From: Mesorhizobium sp.
Lineage (GTDB): Bacteria; Pseudomonadota; Alphaproteobacteria; Rhizobiales; Rhizobiaceae
Reading direction: 5' to 3'
Length of the DNA: 64,000 nucleotides
Assembly: GCA_004020545.1 (NCBI GenBank)
Contig: SAQE01000016.1
Span: 1 to 64,000 of the forward strand
Part shown: one piece after another, positions 28,218 through 36,716 of the stretch
How the letters are laid out: each line of letters opens with the position of its first letter
How positions within the stretch are numbered: the first letter of the stretch is position 1
The notes under the pieces: model-generated
The model's input: the letters and a program-made list of their open reading frames with translations, nothing else
Database searches by the model: none
Told to the model about the DNA's origin: nothing
Position numbers and translations under genes: made by a program

Positions 28218-29689
28218 TGGGCGTCCCCCTTGCCGTGCACCTGCGCCAGAAGATGCTTCACCGAGGCGTCGATGATTTCGAGAAAGGGCTTCGGATAGAG
28301 TCCGATCCAAACAACGAAGACGGCTAGCGGCAGGATCGCCGCCATCTCGCGGGCGTTCACGTCGCGGATCTTGAACCGCACGCCGATGCTGGCCGGACCA
28401 AGCGCGACCTTCCTATACATGCCAAGCAGATAGGCTGCCCCCAGCAAGGCTCCCAGAACGGCGGCGGCGCCGACAGCGAGATTGGCTGCGAACGCGCCTG
28501 ACAGCACCAGCAACTCGCCCACGAACGAACTCGTTCCCGGCAGCGCCATCGACGACAGGGCGAACAGTGCAAGAAACGCCGTATAGACCGGCGCCGCCTT
28601 CATCAGGCCGCCATAATCCGCGATGCTGCGGGTATGGGTCCGCTCGTAGATGAGGCCCACAGACAGGAACAACGCGCCCGTCGTCACGCCATGATTGAAC
28701 ATCTGCAGGATGCCGCCCTCCAGCCCACGGAGGTTCAGCGTGAAAATCCCCAGCGTCACCAAGCCCATGTGGCTGATGCTGGAATAGGCCACCAGCTTCT
28801 TCAGGTCGTCCTGCGCCAGGGCGAGCAACCCGCCATAGACGATGGCAACCGCCGAAAGAACCAGCATCAGCGTCGAATAATGCACCGTCGCCTCGGGCAG
28901 CATTGGCAGCGAGAACCGCAGGAACCCGTAGGCGCCCATCTTCAGAAGCACGGCGGCGAGGATGATGCTGCCGGCCGTTGGTGCCTGCACATGGGCATCC
29001 GGGAGCCAGGTATGGACCGGGACCATCGGCACCTTGACCGCGAAGGCGATCAGGAAGGCGAAGAACAGCCACGACTGGACCTGGAACGGCAAATGCTGCG
29101 CCATCAAGGTGCGGATGTCGAAGGTCTCGCCACCGTGGAAATAGAGCACGATGACACCGATCAGGAACATGAGGCTGCCTGCCAGCGTGTAGAGGAAGAA
29201 CTTGAACGCTGCATAGACGCGGCCGTCGCCACCCCAGACGCCGATGATGACGTACATCGGAATCAGCATCGCCTCCCAGAAGACGTAGAACAGGAACAGG
29301 TCCAGCGCGCAGAACACGCCCAGCATCAGCGCTTGCATGGCCAGCAGGCTGACCATGAACTCCTTTACCTTGCGGTCAATCGCGACCCACGAGGCAAGCA
29401 CGCAGATCCAGCCCAGCAACGCGGTCAGGAACACGAAGGGTGCACTGATCCCGTCGATACCAAGTGCGTAAGTGATCCCTAGCGCGGGCACCCACTGATG
29501 CGTCTCGGTGAACTGCATCTCGTGGGTAGAGGTGTCAAAGCCGCCCAGCATGGCGATGCAAAGTGCGAAGTCGAGGGCAGTGACGCCCAGTGCCGTCCAC
29601 CGCACAACATCGTCGTTGCGGACAAACATCAATGCTGTCGCCCCGACGGCTGGAGTGAAGACGATGAGGCTAAGCAGAGGCATCGCCAT
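28214..29689 (-). CDS. nuoM: NADH-quinone oxidoreductase subunit M (ND4)
   Basis: 491 residues, about 14 helices. NuoM landmarks: FLFYVFWEAMLIPMYVIIGVWGG with the TM5 Glu, VKVPMVPVHTWLPDAHVQAP with the TM7 Lys, VLLKMGAYGFLRFSLP, and a TM12 acidic residue in TSSFVGELLVLSG, which is Glu in NuoM in place of the Lys of NuoL/N. All key charged residues are present, so it should pump. It starts 9 bp after the NuoL-like gene. Confidence 0.94.
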   Translation of the reverse strand: MAMPLLSLIVFTPAVGATALMFVRNDDVVRWTALGVTALDFALCIAMLGGFDTSTHEMQFTETHQWVPALGITYALGIDGISAPFVFLTALLGWICVLASWVAIDRKVKEFMVSLLAMQALMLGVFCALDLFLFYVFWEAMLIPMYVIIGVWGGDGRVYAAFKFFLYTLAGSLMFLIGVIVLYFHGGETFDIRTLMAQHLPFQVQSWLFFAFLIAFAVKVPMVPVHTWLPDAHVQAPTAGSIILAAVLLKMGAYGFLRFSLPMLPEATVHYSTLMLVLSAVAIVYGGLLALAQDDLKKLVAYSSISHMGLVTLGIFTLNLRGLEGGILQMFNHGVTTGALFLSVGLIYERTHTRSIADYGGLMKAAPVYTAFLALFALSSMALPGTSSFVGELLVLSGAFAANLAVGAAAVLGALLGAAYLLGMYRKVALGPASIGVRFKIRDVNAREMAAILPLAVFVVWIGLYPKPFLEIIDASVKHLLAQVHGKGDAQ

Positions 29690-29698
29690 CGCGCGCCC

Positions 29699-31459
29699 CT
29701 ACCGCCACGCCACAGCGAATATGGCGATAGCCGCGATCACGCCGGCGACCATCGCCAGCGCATAGTGGGTCACGACGCCGCTCTGGAGCCGCCGCAGCGC
29801 CAAGCCGCCGCGCAGGATCGAGCGGGCGACGCCGTTCACGAAGGCGTCCACGCCGTGGAGGTCGATCCGCAGTCCTGCCCGTGCCATCCCATGCAGAAAG
29901 GGCAGCGCCGCGGTCTCGGACACGTCACTCACCGCTTTCTCGTAGCGCGCCAGCGGTTTTTCGGCGAGCCACATGAACTGCCGCGCGCCCATGCGGTAGA
30001 ACCAGTCGGTATCGATGCTGATCGTATTCTCGGGGTCGAGCGCCCGGAGGAAGATGACGAAGCCCAAGGCCGTGAACATCAGCACGCCGAGGCTCTCGGT
30101 GACATGGACGCCGGTGTAGGGTTCGAAGTCGACCGGATGTGGCAGAAGCGCGTAGAGCGTGTGGGGAAACACCCCGATCGCAATGCAGAGCACTGCCGCC
30201 ATGCCCATCGCAACCAGCATGTTGCGCGGCGGTTCTCGCGCTTCCAGCCCTTGGTCCGTACCGAAGAACATGTAGTACGGGAGCTTGAGCCCGGTGTGCA
30301 GGAACGTGCCTGACGACGCCATCGTCAGCGCCAGCACCACCAGCGCGCGATGATCCTGCGCGGCGGCGGCCACCACCATCGACTTGGTGACGAAACCCGA
30401 GAAGAACGGGAATGCCGAGATCGCAAAGGCGCCAATCATATAGAGCGCAAGGGTTACCGGCATGGTTCTATAGAGCCCTCCGAGCTCCGTGAGCTTGCGC
30501 CGTCCCGTGACGTGGATCACCGCCCCTGCGCCCATGAAGAGGAGCGCCTTGTAGAGGATATGCGCGAAGGCATGGCTGACGGCGCCGTTCACCGCCATCT
30601 CGGTCCCGATGCCGATGCCCGCCACCATGTAGCCCACCTGGCTGACGATGTGATAGGCAAGGAGCCGTCGGCAATCGTTCTCCAGCACTGCGTAGATAAC
30701 GCCGTAAAGCGCCATCACAGTGCCGAGCCAGACAAGAAGATCGGTCCCCGGAAACGCCCGCGCCAGCACATAGACGGCGGTCTTCGTGGTGAAGGCGCTC
30801 ATGAATACGGCCCCGGTGACGGTCGCTTCCGGGTAGGCGTCGGTCAGCCAGGCGTTGAGTGGCGGCACCGCGGCGTTGAGCAGGAACCCGGCAAGGATCA
30901 GGCACGTCGCAAAGCCCAGCCCGCCCTCGATCGGGGCGATGAGCAGCGAACCCGTGCCGAACCCATGGAGAACGATGCCGCCGAGCAGGGCAACGCTGCC
31001 GGTGATGTGGACCATGAGGTAGCGGAACCCTGCGCGGAACGCCTGCCCGCTGCGCTGGGCAAAGACCAGGTAGGCAGAGGCAAACGTCATACCCTCCCAG
31101 AAAAGGAAGAGGGTCAGGTAGTCGCCGGCGAACACGACTCCGAGCGCGCTGCCGACGTAGACGAACGCCGCGATATGCTGTCCCGCGTGCGTCAGGTGCA
31201 ACGCATAGACCATGCCGATCAACGCCATGATGCTGAAAACGGTGGCGAAGAGGATGCTTAGCTTGTCGACCTCGGCGACAATGATTTCCTGCCCGATGAA
31301 CCGCGCCACGCCGTAACTGCCAGGATGCATCGTCAGCACGGCTAGGATCGCCAGCGTCGGGATCAGCAGCACATAGGCCTTGCGGACAGACCCTTTGAGG
31401 AATGGAATTGGAAGAGCGCCGAGAATGAACAGTAGTCCTGGATGGACGAAGTCAGTCAT
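29699..31459 (-). CDS. nuoL: NuoL/MrpD-like antiporter subunit with long C-terminal lateral helix
   Basis: 586 residues. The core is antiporter-like: FLFWEGMTFASAYLVF with the TM5 Glu, and FFSGFVTKSMVVAAA with a TM12 Lys. Two features differ from textbook NuoL. The TM7 Lys position reads FLLNAAVPPLNAWL (Asn for Lys), and TM8 carries an MrpD-like Lys (TTKTAVYVLAR). The C-terminus, from DTDWFYRMGARQF to LRRLQSGVVTHYALAM, has the NuoL pattern of a lateral amphipathic helix plus a final membrane helix. That stretch is about 80 residues, which seems longer than usual. It is the best NuoL candidate here, and overlaps the small gene upstream by 8 bp. Confidence 0.85.
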   Translation of the reverse strand: MTDFVHPGLLFILGALPIPFLKGSVRKAYVLLIPTLAILAVLTMHPGSYGVARFIGQEIIVAEVDKLSILFATVFSIMALIGMVYALHLTHAGQHIAAFVYVGSALGVVFAGDYLTLFLFWEGMTFASAYLVFAQRSGQAFRAGFRYLMVHITGSVALLGGIVLHGFGTGSLLIAPIEGGLGFATCLILAGFLLNAAVPPLNAWLTDAYPEATVTGAVFMSAFTTKTAVYVLARAFPGTDLLVWLGTVMALYGVIYAVLENDCRRLLAYHIVSQVGYMVAGIGIGTEMAVNGAVSHAFAHILYKALLFMGAGAVIHVTGRRKLTELGGLYRTMPVTLALYMIGAFAISAFPFFSGFVTKSMVVAAAAQDHRALVVLALTMASSGTFLHTGLKLPYYMFFGTDQGLEAREPPRNMLVAMGMAAVLCIAIGVFPHTLYALLPHPVDFEPYTGVHVTESLGVLMFTALGFVIFLRALDPENTISIDTDWFYRMGARQFMWLAEKPLARYEKAVSDVSETAALPFLHGMARAGLRIDLHGVDAFVNGVARSILRGGLALRRLQSGVVTHYALAMVAGVIAAIAIFAVAWR

Positions 31460-31706
31460 AATAGTCCTCGCGCCGCATCAGCCCGCACTGATGGCCAAGA
31501 AACTTGGACACGAAGATCAGAAGCACGCAGGAGCCGAAGCCATAGAAAGCAGACCAGCCTGGCAGCCGCTCCCACAGGTATTCGGCGCGCGCGCGGAAGA
31601 CCAGAAAGTCGGCGATAACGATCAGGACGAGCACCAGATAGAACAGCCGGCGACGCGTTTTCGCATGTCTCTCATCGCCAAAGAAATCGACAACGAGCTT
31701 GATCAT
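31452..31706 (-). CDS. Small membrane protein between the two antiporter subunits
   Basis: 84 residues with two hydrophobic helices (about 22-39 and 51-67), a basic N-terminal part (ERHAKTRRRLFY) and an acidic C-terminus ending RREDYYD. It overlaps the upstream antiporter gene by 4 bp and the downstream one by 8 bp, so it must be co-translated with them. No family is recognised. It is not a standard Nuo or Mrp subunit. It may bridge the extra antiporter to the complex. Confidence 0.75.
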   Translation of the reverse strand: MIKLVVDFFGDERHAKTRRRLFYLVLVLIVIADFLVFRARAEYLWERLPGWSAFYGFGSCVLLIFVSKFLGHQCGLMRREDYYD

Positions 31707-33157
31707 CTGACGACTCTTTCCGCCAGGGCGACGAAATAGTCCGGGAAGATGCCCATCGCCACCGACAGGATGGCGGTCGCGACCAGCGGTATCGTCAGCA
31801 TCGGAATTTCGCGAACGGTGGCCGGGCTCTCCTGCGCCTCAGTCCCGAAGAAAGCGGCATAGCTGACCGGGAGGAAATAGGCGGCGTTCAGGACCGAACT
31901 TATCAAGAGCACGATAAGGAACGGGGTCTCCCCGGCCTCCACTGAGCCGCGCGCCAGATACCACTTGCTGATGAAGCCCGCAGCCGGCGGCACCCCGATC
32001 ATGCTGAGCGAGCCGACGAAGAACGCCCCCATCGTCCAGGGCAACCTGCGGCCGATGCCGGCCATGTCACTGATGTTCCGCTTGCCGGACGCGCAATAGA
32101 TCGACCCGGCGCAGAAAAACAGCGTGATCTTCGAGAATGCATGCGCCGCGATGTGGATGATCCCGCCAACCATCGCGATGGGCGACAGCAGAACCGCGCC
32201 CAGCACGATGTAGGAGAGCTGGCTGACCGTCGAATAGGCGAGCCGTGCCTTCAGGTCGTCCCGCGTCAGGGCGTAGATGGACGCCATCAGGATCGTGAAC
32301 GAGACTACATAGGCAGTGGCGATCCCGAGCCCCAGCCCACCCACCAGCCCTACGCCGAAGACATGGAACACGACGCGCAGCACGCAGAAAACACCCATCT
32401 TGACGACGGCCACCGCATGCAAGAGGGCGCTTACCGGTGTCGGCGCCACCATTGCGGCAGGCAGCCAGGCATGCATCGGCATCACCGCGGCCTTGGCGAA
32501 GCCGAAGAGGTAGCAGAAATAGACGACGGTCAGCAGCGGCGCCGAGGCGTTCACTCCCGCCAGCAGCCCCCCCGGCACAAAGTCGAGCGACCCCGCAATA
32601 TTGTAGGTCAACGCCAGCGCGGCCAGAAGCACGCTTTTCGATGCGCCCATCAAATAGACGAGGTATTTGCGGCTGCCTGTCCATCCCTCCTCGTCCTCGT
32701 GGTGGTAGACAAGCGGATAGGTGACGAGGCTCAGCACCTCGTAGAAGATCACCAACGTGAACAGGTTGGCGGCGAAGGCGCCCCCGGCGGCTGCCGCGAG
32801 GCTGGCAGCGAAGCAGGCGAAGAACCGGGTCTGCGCATGCTCATTCAAGTGCCGCATGTAGCCTATGGAATAGATCGAAGCCACGATCCACAGCAGCGAA
32901 GATACGGTGGCAAACACCATGCCGAGCGCATCGACACGGAAAGCGAAGTCGATCCCCGGCAGAATCTCGAACAGGCGCAAATCGACTGTCCCGCCTGCCA
33001 GCACCGTGGGCGCCATTGAGGCGACGATTGCGAACATAGCGATCGCGGCCAACGGCGAGATGACATCGCGGAGCTTCGCGCGCTTGTTCAGAAGGAGAAC
33101 TGCAAGGGCCGCCAGAACTGGGACGGCAACGGCAAGCAGAGGCCGGATCGATATCAC
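31703..33157 (-). CDS. Extra MrpD/NuoM-like antiporter subunit
   Basis: 484 residues, about 14 helices, no lateral helix. All proton-path residues are visible: FTLVIFYEVLSLVTYPLVY (TM5 Glu), FAKAAVMPMHAWLPAAMVAP (TM7 Lys), LLHAVAVVKMGVFCVLR (TM8 His and Lys) and PPAAGFISKWYLARG (TM12 Lys). It resembles MrpD of Na+/H+ antiporters and NuoM more than NuoL. With NuoL-like, NuoM and NuoN this makes four antiporter-type subunits in one complex I operon, against three in the canonical enzyme. It follows nuoK by 3 bp. Confidence 0.85.
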   Translation of the reverse strand: MISIRPLLAVAVPVLAALAVLLLNKRAKLRDVISPLAAIAMFAIVASMAPTVLAGGTVDLRLFEILPGIDFAFRVDALGMVFATVSSLLWIVASIYSIGYMRHLNEHAQTRFFACFAASLAAAAGGAFAANLFTLVIFYEVLSLVTYPLVYHHEDEEGWTGSRKYLVYLMGASKSVLLAALALTYNIAGSLDFVPGGLLAGVNASAPLLTVVYFCYLFGFAKAAVMPMHAWLPAAMVAPTPVSALLHAVAVVKMGVFCVLRVVFHVFGVGLVGGLGLGIATAYVVSFTILMASIYALTRDDLKARLAYSTVSQLSYIVLGAVLLSPIAMVGGIIHIAAHAFSKITLFFCAGSIYCASGKRNISDMAGIGRRLPWTMGAFFVGSLSMIGVPPAAGFISKWYLARGSVEAGETPFLIVLLISSVLNAAYFLPVSYAAFFGTEAQESPATVREIPMLTIPLVATAILSVAMGIFPDYFVALAERVVR

Positions 33158-33160
33158 CGG

Positions 33161-33466
33161 CTATCCTTTCATCATGGTCACTTCGTCGACCTTGAGGGTG
33201 GACTTGTTCCTCGCGAGGGCGACCAGGATTCCGAGGGCGACGGCAACCTCCGCCGCAGTGATCGCGATGACGAAGATTGCGAAAATCTGCCCGCGGAAGT
33301 CGTCGTAGTAATGCCCGAAAGCGATGAAATTGATATTGACCGAGTTGAGCAGCAGTTCCAGCGACATCAGCACGACCAGGATATTGCGTCTGAGCAGCAC
33401 GCCCGCCGCACCGATCACGAACAGGACCACTCCGAGCACGACATACCACCACAGCGGCACCATCAC
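33161..33466 (-). CDS. nuoK: NADH-quinone oxidoreductase subunit K (ND4L)
   Basis: 101 residues, three helices. The motifs [20 protein letters not shown] and [16 protein letters not shown] carry the two conserved buried Glu residues of ND4L. Its start overlaps the nuoJ stop by 4 bp. Confidence 0.94.
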   Translation of the reverse strand: MMVPLWWYVVLGVVLFVIGAAGVLLRRNILVVLMSLELLLNSVNINFIAFGHYYDDFRGQIFAIFVIAITAAEVAVALGILVALARNKSTLKVDEVTMMKG

Positions 33467-33963
33467 TGCGGCTCCTTCCGCGCCAAAACGATGGCGCCTA
33501 CCAGGGCCGCCAGCAGGATGACGGAGGCGACTTCAAACGGCAGGAGATAGTCGGCGAAAAGTGCCGCGCTGAGCTGCCTGACCTCACCGCCGGTGCGCAT
33601 TGCGACGGGTTGCGCGATCGCAAAGCGATCGCTCCTGAGCACCAGCACAAGCATCTCGACCCCGAGCACGACGAGCAGCACCAGGGCCGGCAGATTGCTG
33701 CCGGGCAAGAACCGCTGCAGCACCGCTTCGCGCACGTCGATCATCATGATCACGAACAGGAACAGGACCATTATCGCGCCGACATAGACGAAAATCTGGA
33801 TGACCGCGAGCAGCGGCGCCTCGAGCAAGACGAAGATCGCCGATACTTGCAGGAAACACGCCATCAGCGCCAATGCGCTGTGAACAGGATTGCGCGCCAG
33901 GACCAAGGTCAGGGCCGTGACCACGGACGCCGCGGCAAACAGAAGAAAGAACCCCTGATCCAT
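33463..33963 (-). CDS. nuoJ: NADH-quinone oxidoreductase subunit J (ND6)
   Basis: 166 residues from the ATG at 33963, with CGGAGGAGCGG upstream (an in-frame start at 34029 is the alternative). Five helices; the ND6 motif [21 protein letters not shown] contains the pi-bulge helix. It is the first gene of the minus-strand operon nuoJ-K-antiporter-small-antiporter-M-N-A-B-C-D-E-F-G. Confidence 0.93.
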   Translation of the reverse strand: MDQGFFLLFAAASVVTALTLVLARNPVHSALALMACFLQVSAIFVLLEAPLLAVIQIFVYVGAIMVLFLFVIMMIDVREAVLQRFLPGSNLPALVLLVVLGVEMLVLVLRSDRFAIAQPVAMRTGGEVRQLSAALFADYLLPFEVASVILLAALVGAIVLARKEPQ

Positions 33964-34080
33964 CGACGCCGCTCCTCCGACCGAACTGTCACTCGGCGCG
34001 ACAGGGCCGGACTTGAGATAGCTGTCCACTTCCGTTTACAAATTATGCCCTAGTCTCGGATTTTTCTCAAGATTATCGCG

Positions 34081-34099
34081 GTTTAGTGCTGCGCTAAAC
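34081..34099. promoter_or_regulatory. Inverted repeat upstream of the nuoJ operon
   Basis: The sequence GTTTAGTGCTGCGCTAAAC is a dyad with 6-bp arms (GTTTAG/CTAAAC), about 120 bp upstream of nuoJ. It could be an operator for the large nuo operon. No matching regulator is identified, and it borders the integrase remnant. Confidence 0.3.
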
Positions 34100-34102
34100 T
34101 CA

Positions 34103-34490
34103 CTACTCATATTTGAGAGAGAGGCGCACTTCTCGGAATCCGTCGAACTGACGCTCGACCGCGTCGGTGATGGCGCGACGAGTCATCCGTTGATCCCACC
34201 GCAGCCCGGCAACGTCGCCACGACGATTGCCAAGCCAAGTGTCAACCCGTGCGCGGCGCGCTGCCGAGCGGCCAACGGGTTTCGAATTGCGCCATCGCGT
34301 CGCGCGGCCACGCTTTCCAGCCGGCATAGGCAGGCCGCCATTCGACCGCGGCTGTGGGGTCGATTTCGATCCAGTCTTGGCGTAGGGCGACATAGACCAG
34401 CTTGCGTATCCCCACCAACAGGTGCTTGGCCTTATGGGGCGGGGCGATGAAGCGGCCAAGAAGCTCACCTGACGTCCCCACACGAGGGCT
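34103..34490 (-). pseudogene. Tyrosine recombinase (integrase) remnant
   Basis: Two frames on the minus strand join into one integrase-like sequence. The first reads KAKHLLVGIRKLVYVALRQD, then WIEIDPTAAVEWRP and AWPRDAMAQFETRWPLGS, and stops at 34242. After a one-base shift near 34245 the second frame continues DTWLGNRRGDVAGLRWDQR, which contains the catalytic-Arg box of phage-type integrases, and ends at 34103. The C-terminal His/Arg box and Tyr are missing, so the gene is dead by frameshift and truncation. It lies just outside the nuo operon. Confidence 0.7.
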
Positions 34491-34783
34491 TCGAGATCGA
34501 GGTGAAAGGCAAGCTTGCCGCCCTTTTGGTGGCGGCGCAAATTCTGTGCGCGTCGCCAAATGCAACTCGCCAACGGCTTCTGAGGGGCCGATTTGGCAGG
34601 TCGGCAGGCTCCTCGCAGCAATGCATCGAGCACGGTGCGTTCGATACTTGACGATGGCAAGTGCTTCGTATTGCAACGCAACGGCTGTGGTGACGTCCGG
34701 CCTGAGTTGGTTGTGCCAGGCTCTCGAAACAAGGTGCGTTCTCGTTCGGGATATCCTCGATCGAAAGCCTTTATGTAGTTCGT
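34491..34783. other. Degenerate DNA between integrase remnant and HdeD-like gene
   Basis: About 290 bp without an intact gene. Open frames on both strands read through with Arg/Pro-rich, low-information protein. It is probably the rest of a decayed mobile element, but no family can be named. Confidence 0.4.
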
Positions 34784-35578
34784 TCAACTTCTCCGCACTT
34801 GCCAGGCGAGGTAGGCAACAGCCGCACCCTCGCTGATCAGTTCTACCCCTAACAGCAGTCCGATCAGCCACGCGGCCGTCACGGGGATCCTGACCCACAG
34901 TATTAGGGAAAGAAGAATGCCGACACCTCCACTTCCCAACACCCAGCCCCAATTGGGAAAGGGACGGATGGTGAGGGCGAAAACCAGCTTCGAGATACCC
35001 TCGATCATGAAGAAGACGATCAGCAGCAAGGTGATAGTCAGCAGGCCGTTTCCCGGATGGCGCAGAAAGAGGAGACCGATCATCACTGCAAGGATGACGG
35101 AGATGAGTTGCAGCCAGAAATGAGGCACGTGGCCCGCACCGACCAGGCTTATGCCTTGCAGGCCCCCACTGATGATCAGCAGCCACCCGAGCAGAACCAC
35201 CACAGCGACCGACGAGATCACAGGAGAGATCACCGCCAAAATTCCGGCCACGACCAGCAACACGCCCTCTACCAGATACCAGAGCGAATACCGCTTGACG
35301 GTCCGCCGCATTGCCTCGCGAAAGACCTCTGCGGCGGCATCCAACGAGTTCGGCCCGGCCCGCCCCCCAAAATCGCCTGTATCTAGGATAACCCCGAGCC
35401 GGTCCGCATGGGCTTTCGCAATCCTAAGGAGAGTTGCCGCTGTTTCTTGGGCAGTCCATCCGCGGTTTTGTGACGCTGCGACCAGCTCTTTGAAGGCAGG
35501 CTCTAACGCGACCTCACAGTTGACTTCCCGATCCGGGCTTGTCTCCGGCAGGATTGGCGGTTCAACCTTCTGGGACAT
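34784..35578 (-). CDS. HdeD-like (DUF308) membrane protein with N-terminal soluble extension
   Basis: 264 residues from the ATG at 35578. An N-terminal soluble part of about 95 residues (including FKELVAASQNRGWTAQETAA) is followed by six hydrophobic helices with the DUF308 pattern (VVAGILAVISPVISSVAVVVLLGWLLI and GLLFLRHPGNGLLTITLLL, given as two separate segments). HdeD proteins contribute to acid resistance in enterobacteria; the role in alphaproteobacteria is unknown. No good ribosome-binding site precedes the ATG, and a TGCAC/GTGCA dyad (35578-35592) overlaps it, so the start is uncertain. Confidence 0.75.
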   Translation of the reverse strand: MSQKVEPPILPETSPDREVNCEVALEPAFKELVAASQNRGWTAQETAATLLRIAKAHADRLGVILDTGDFGGRAGPNSLDAAAEVFREAMRRTVKRYSLWYLVEGVLLVVAGILAVISPVISSVAVVVLLGWLLIISGGLQGISLVGAGHVPHFWLQLISVILAVMIGLLFLRHPGNGLLTITLLLIVFFMIEGISKLVFALTIRPFPNWGWVLGSGGVGILLSLILWVRIPVTAAWLIGLLLGVELISEGAAVAYLAWQVRRS

Positions 35579-35885
35579 GCACAAGAAGTGCACCAGGGAG
35601 GAAAGGTTCCGATACGCCTCAACAATTGACCACAAAACTGAAAGAGCGCCCCGCTCAATGGCCAAGAAGCCGCCGCTCGCGCGCCAAGCCTTGGGCAGGC
35701 CTCTATGACAATTGTCGCCAAAAGAAGGGAGGATGCAGAGGAAACAGCGGCCGCTTGTAACAAGGGCCGTGGCACCTAAGCCGCACGCTCCGCTAACGCA
35801 ACGCACGCCGATTGCGCGCGTTTTACCGTAGGGATTGGTCAGAAGGGTGGCCTGATGCGCCGACAAAGTCGGAGGAACAGCTAGT
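35579..35885. other. Divergent intergenic region
   Basis: About 300 bp between the HdeD-like gene and a plus-strand hypothetical gene. It must hold both promoters. The dyad TGCACAAGAAGTGCA at its left edge is the only structure seen. No small gene is supported. Confidence 0.45.
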
Positions 35886-36332
35886 ATGTCTAAGTTCAAA
35901 GATGCCCTTGAGCGCGGAAAGGAAGCTCGCCGTCGGCAAGAGAAGCATGACAGCAATGTGGAGGCGGAGCGAGATGCCCTTACGGCAGACTTCGGCGAGC
36001 AAGCCAAGGTTTGGCTTAACGACGTCGCGGTTGCATCGTTGGAAGCGGCCAAGGCTGAGGTGGCGAGCGAAGTGATTGTCGACATAGACACCTCGCCACG
36101 CCGAGAGATGAAAGCCTCAACGCCGTCTATTCGCTTCCAAATCTACAGCAGGCGAGAATCGGAGAAGGCGGCCAGAAGGACCTTCACGGTCAAGGTTGAG
36201 GTAAGCGGGGCGGTGTCAGTGTCTTCGCCCGGAACCGTGGCTAAGGATGTGGGAAACATAGGGGATAGGTCTGACTTGCGGTTCCGCAGCTTGATAGCCG
36301 AGTTGATCGAGGAGGCTGCCAAGGACACCTAA
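35886..36332 (+). CDS. Hypothetical protein, charged, possible coiled-coil start
   Basis: 148 residues from an ATG with GTCGGAGGAACAGC upstream. The first 60 residues are highly charged and probably helical (SKFKDALERGKEARRRQEKH). The middle and C-terminal parts alternate as in beta strands, with a helical end (SLIAELIEEAAKDT). No family is recognised and no signal peptide or membrane segment is present. Confidence 0.55.
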   Translation: MSKFKDALERGKEARRRQEKHDSNVEAERDALTADFGEQAKVWLNDVAVASLEAAKAEVASEVIVDIDTSPRREMKASTPSIRFQIYSRRESEKAARRTFTVKVEVSGAVSVSSPGTVAKDVGNIGDRSDLRFRSLIAELIEEAAKDT

Positions 36333-36716
36333 GCAGGACTACGCCAACCGGCACGTTGTGGAACTCAACGGGCGCGGGGCGCGCGTGCTATCGAATCCTC
36401 AGTTCAGAAATCTCAACCAACTACTCTGACCTCCATAGACAACCGCCCCAAGCTCAACCCTGCGGCAAAGAGGGCAGCGCTATCGGTGGATTGGTGGCGG
36501 AGGGAAAGATCGCACGCTGGTGCGAAAATCGAGCCCGGGCCTTGCCGCTGGCGCCGCGCGCCGCCTGGCCGCCCCTTAATGCAACTGCTTCCCCGCAGGC
36601 AGGGCGCTCGTTGTAGAATCGGCACCGGGCCCGAAGACCGGACATTTCTGCCGACGCGCTGTGTTCAGCGCGGCGGCAAGTTGAGACCTTCGCTCAAAAG
36701 CACGGTGAGCCGCCCT
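36333..36716. other. Intergenic stretch without recognisable features
   Basis: About 380 bp. No frame with a plausible start and composition, no RNA gene, no repeat shared with the rest of the window. Confidence 0.45.

Noticed and set aside
30350-31261. Long plus-strand frames across the nuo genes (also at 20904, 24238, 27141, 28634, 32141)
   Set aside because: They are His/Arg/Asp-rich antisense shadows of high-GC nuo genes, which have clear family motifs on the minus strand.
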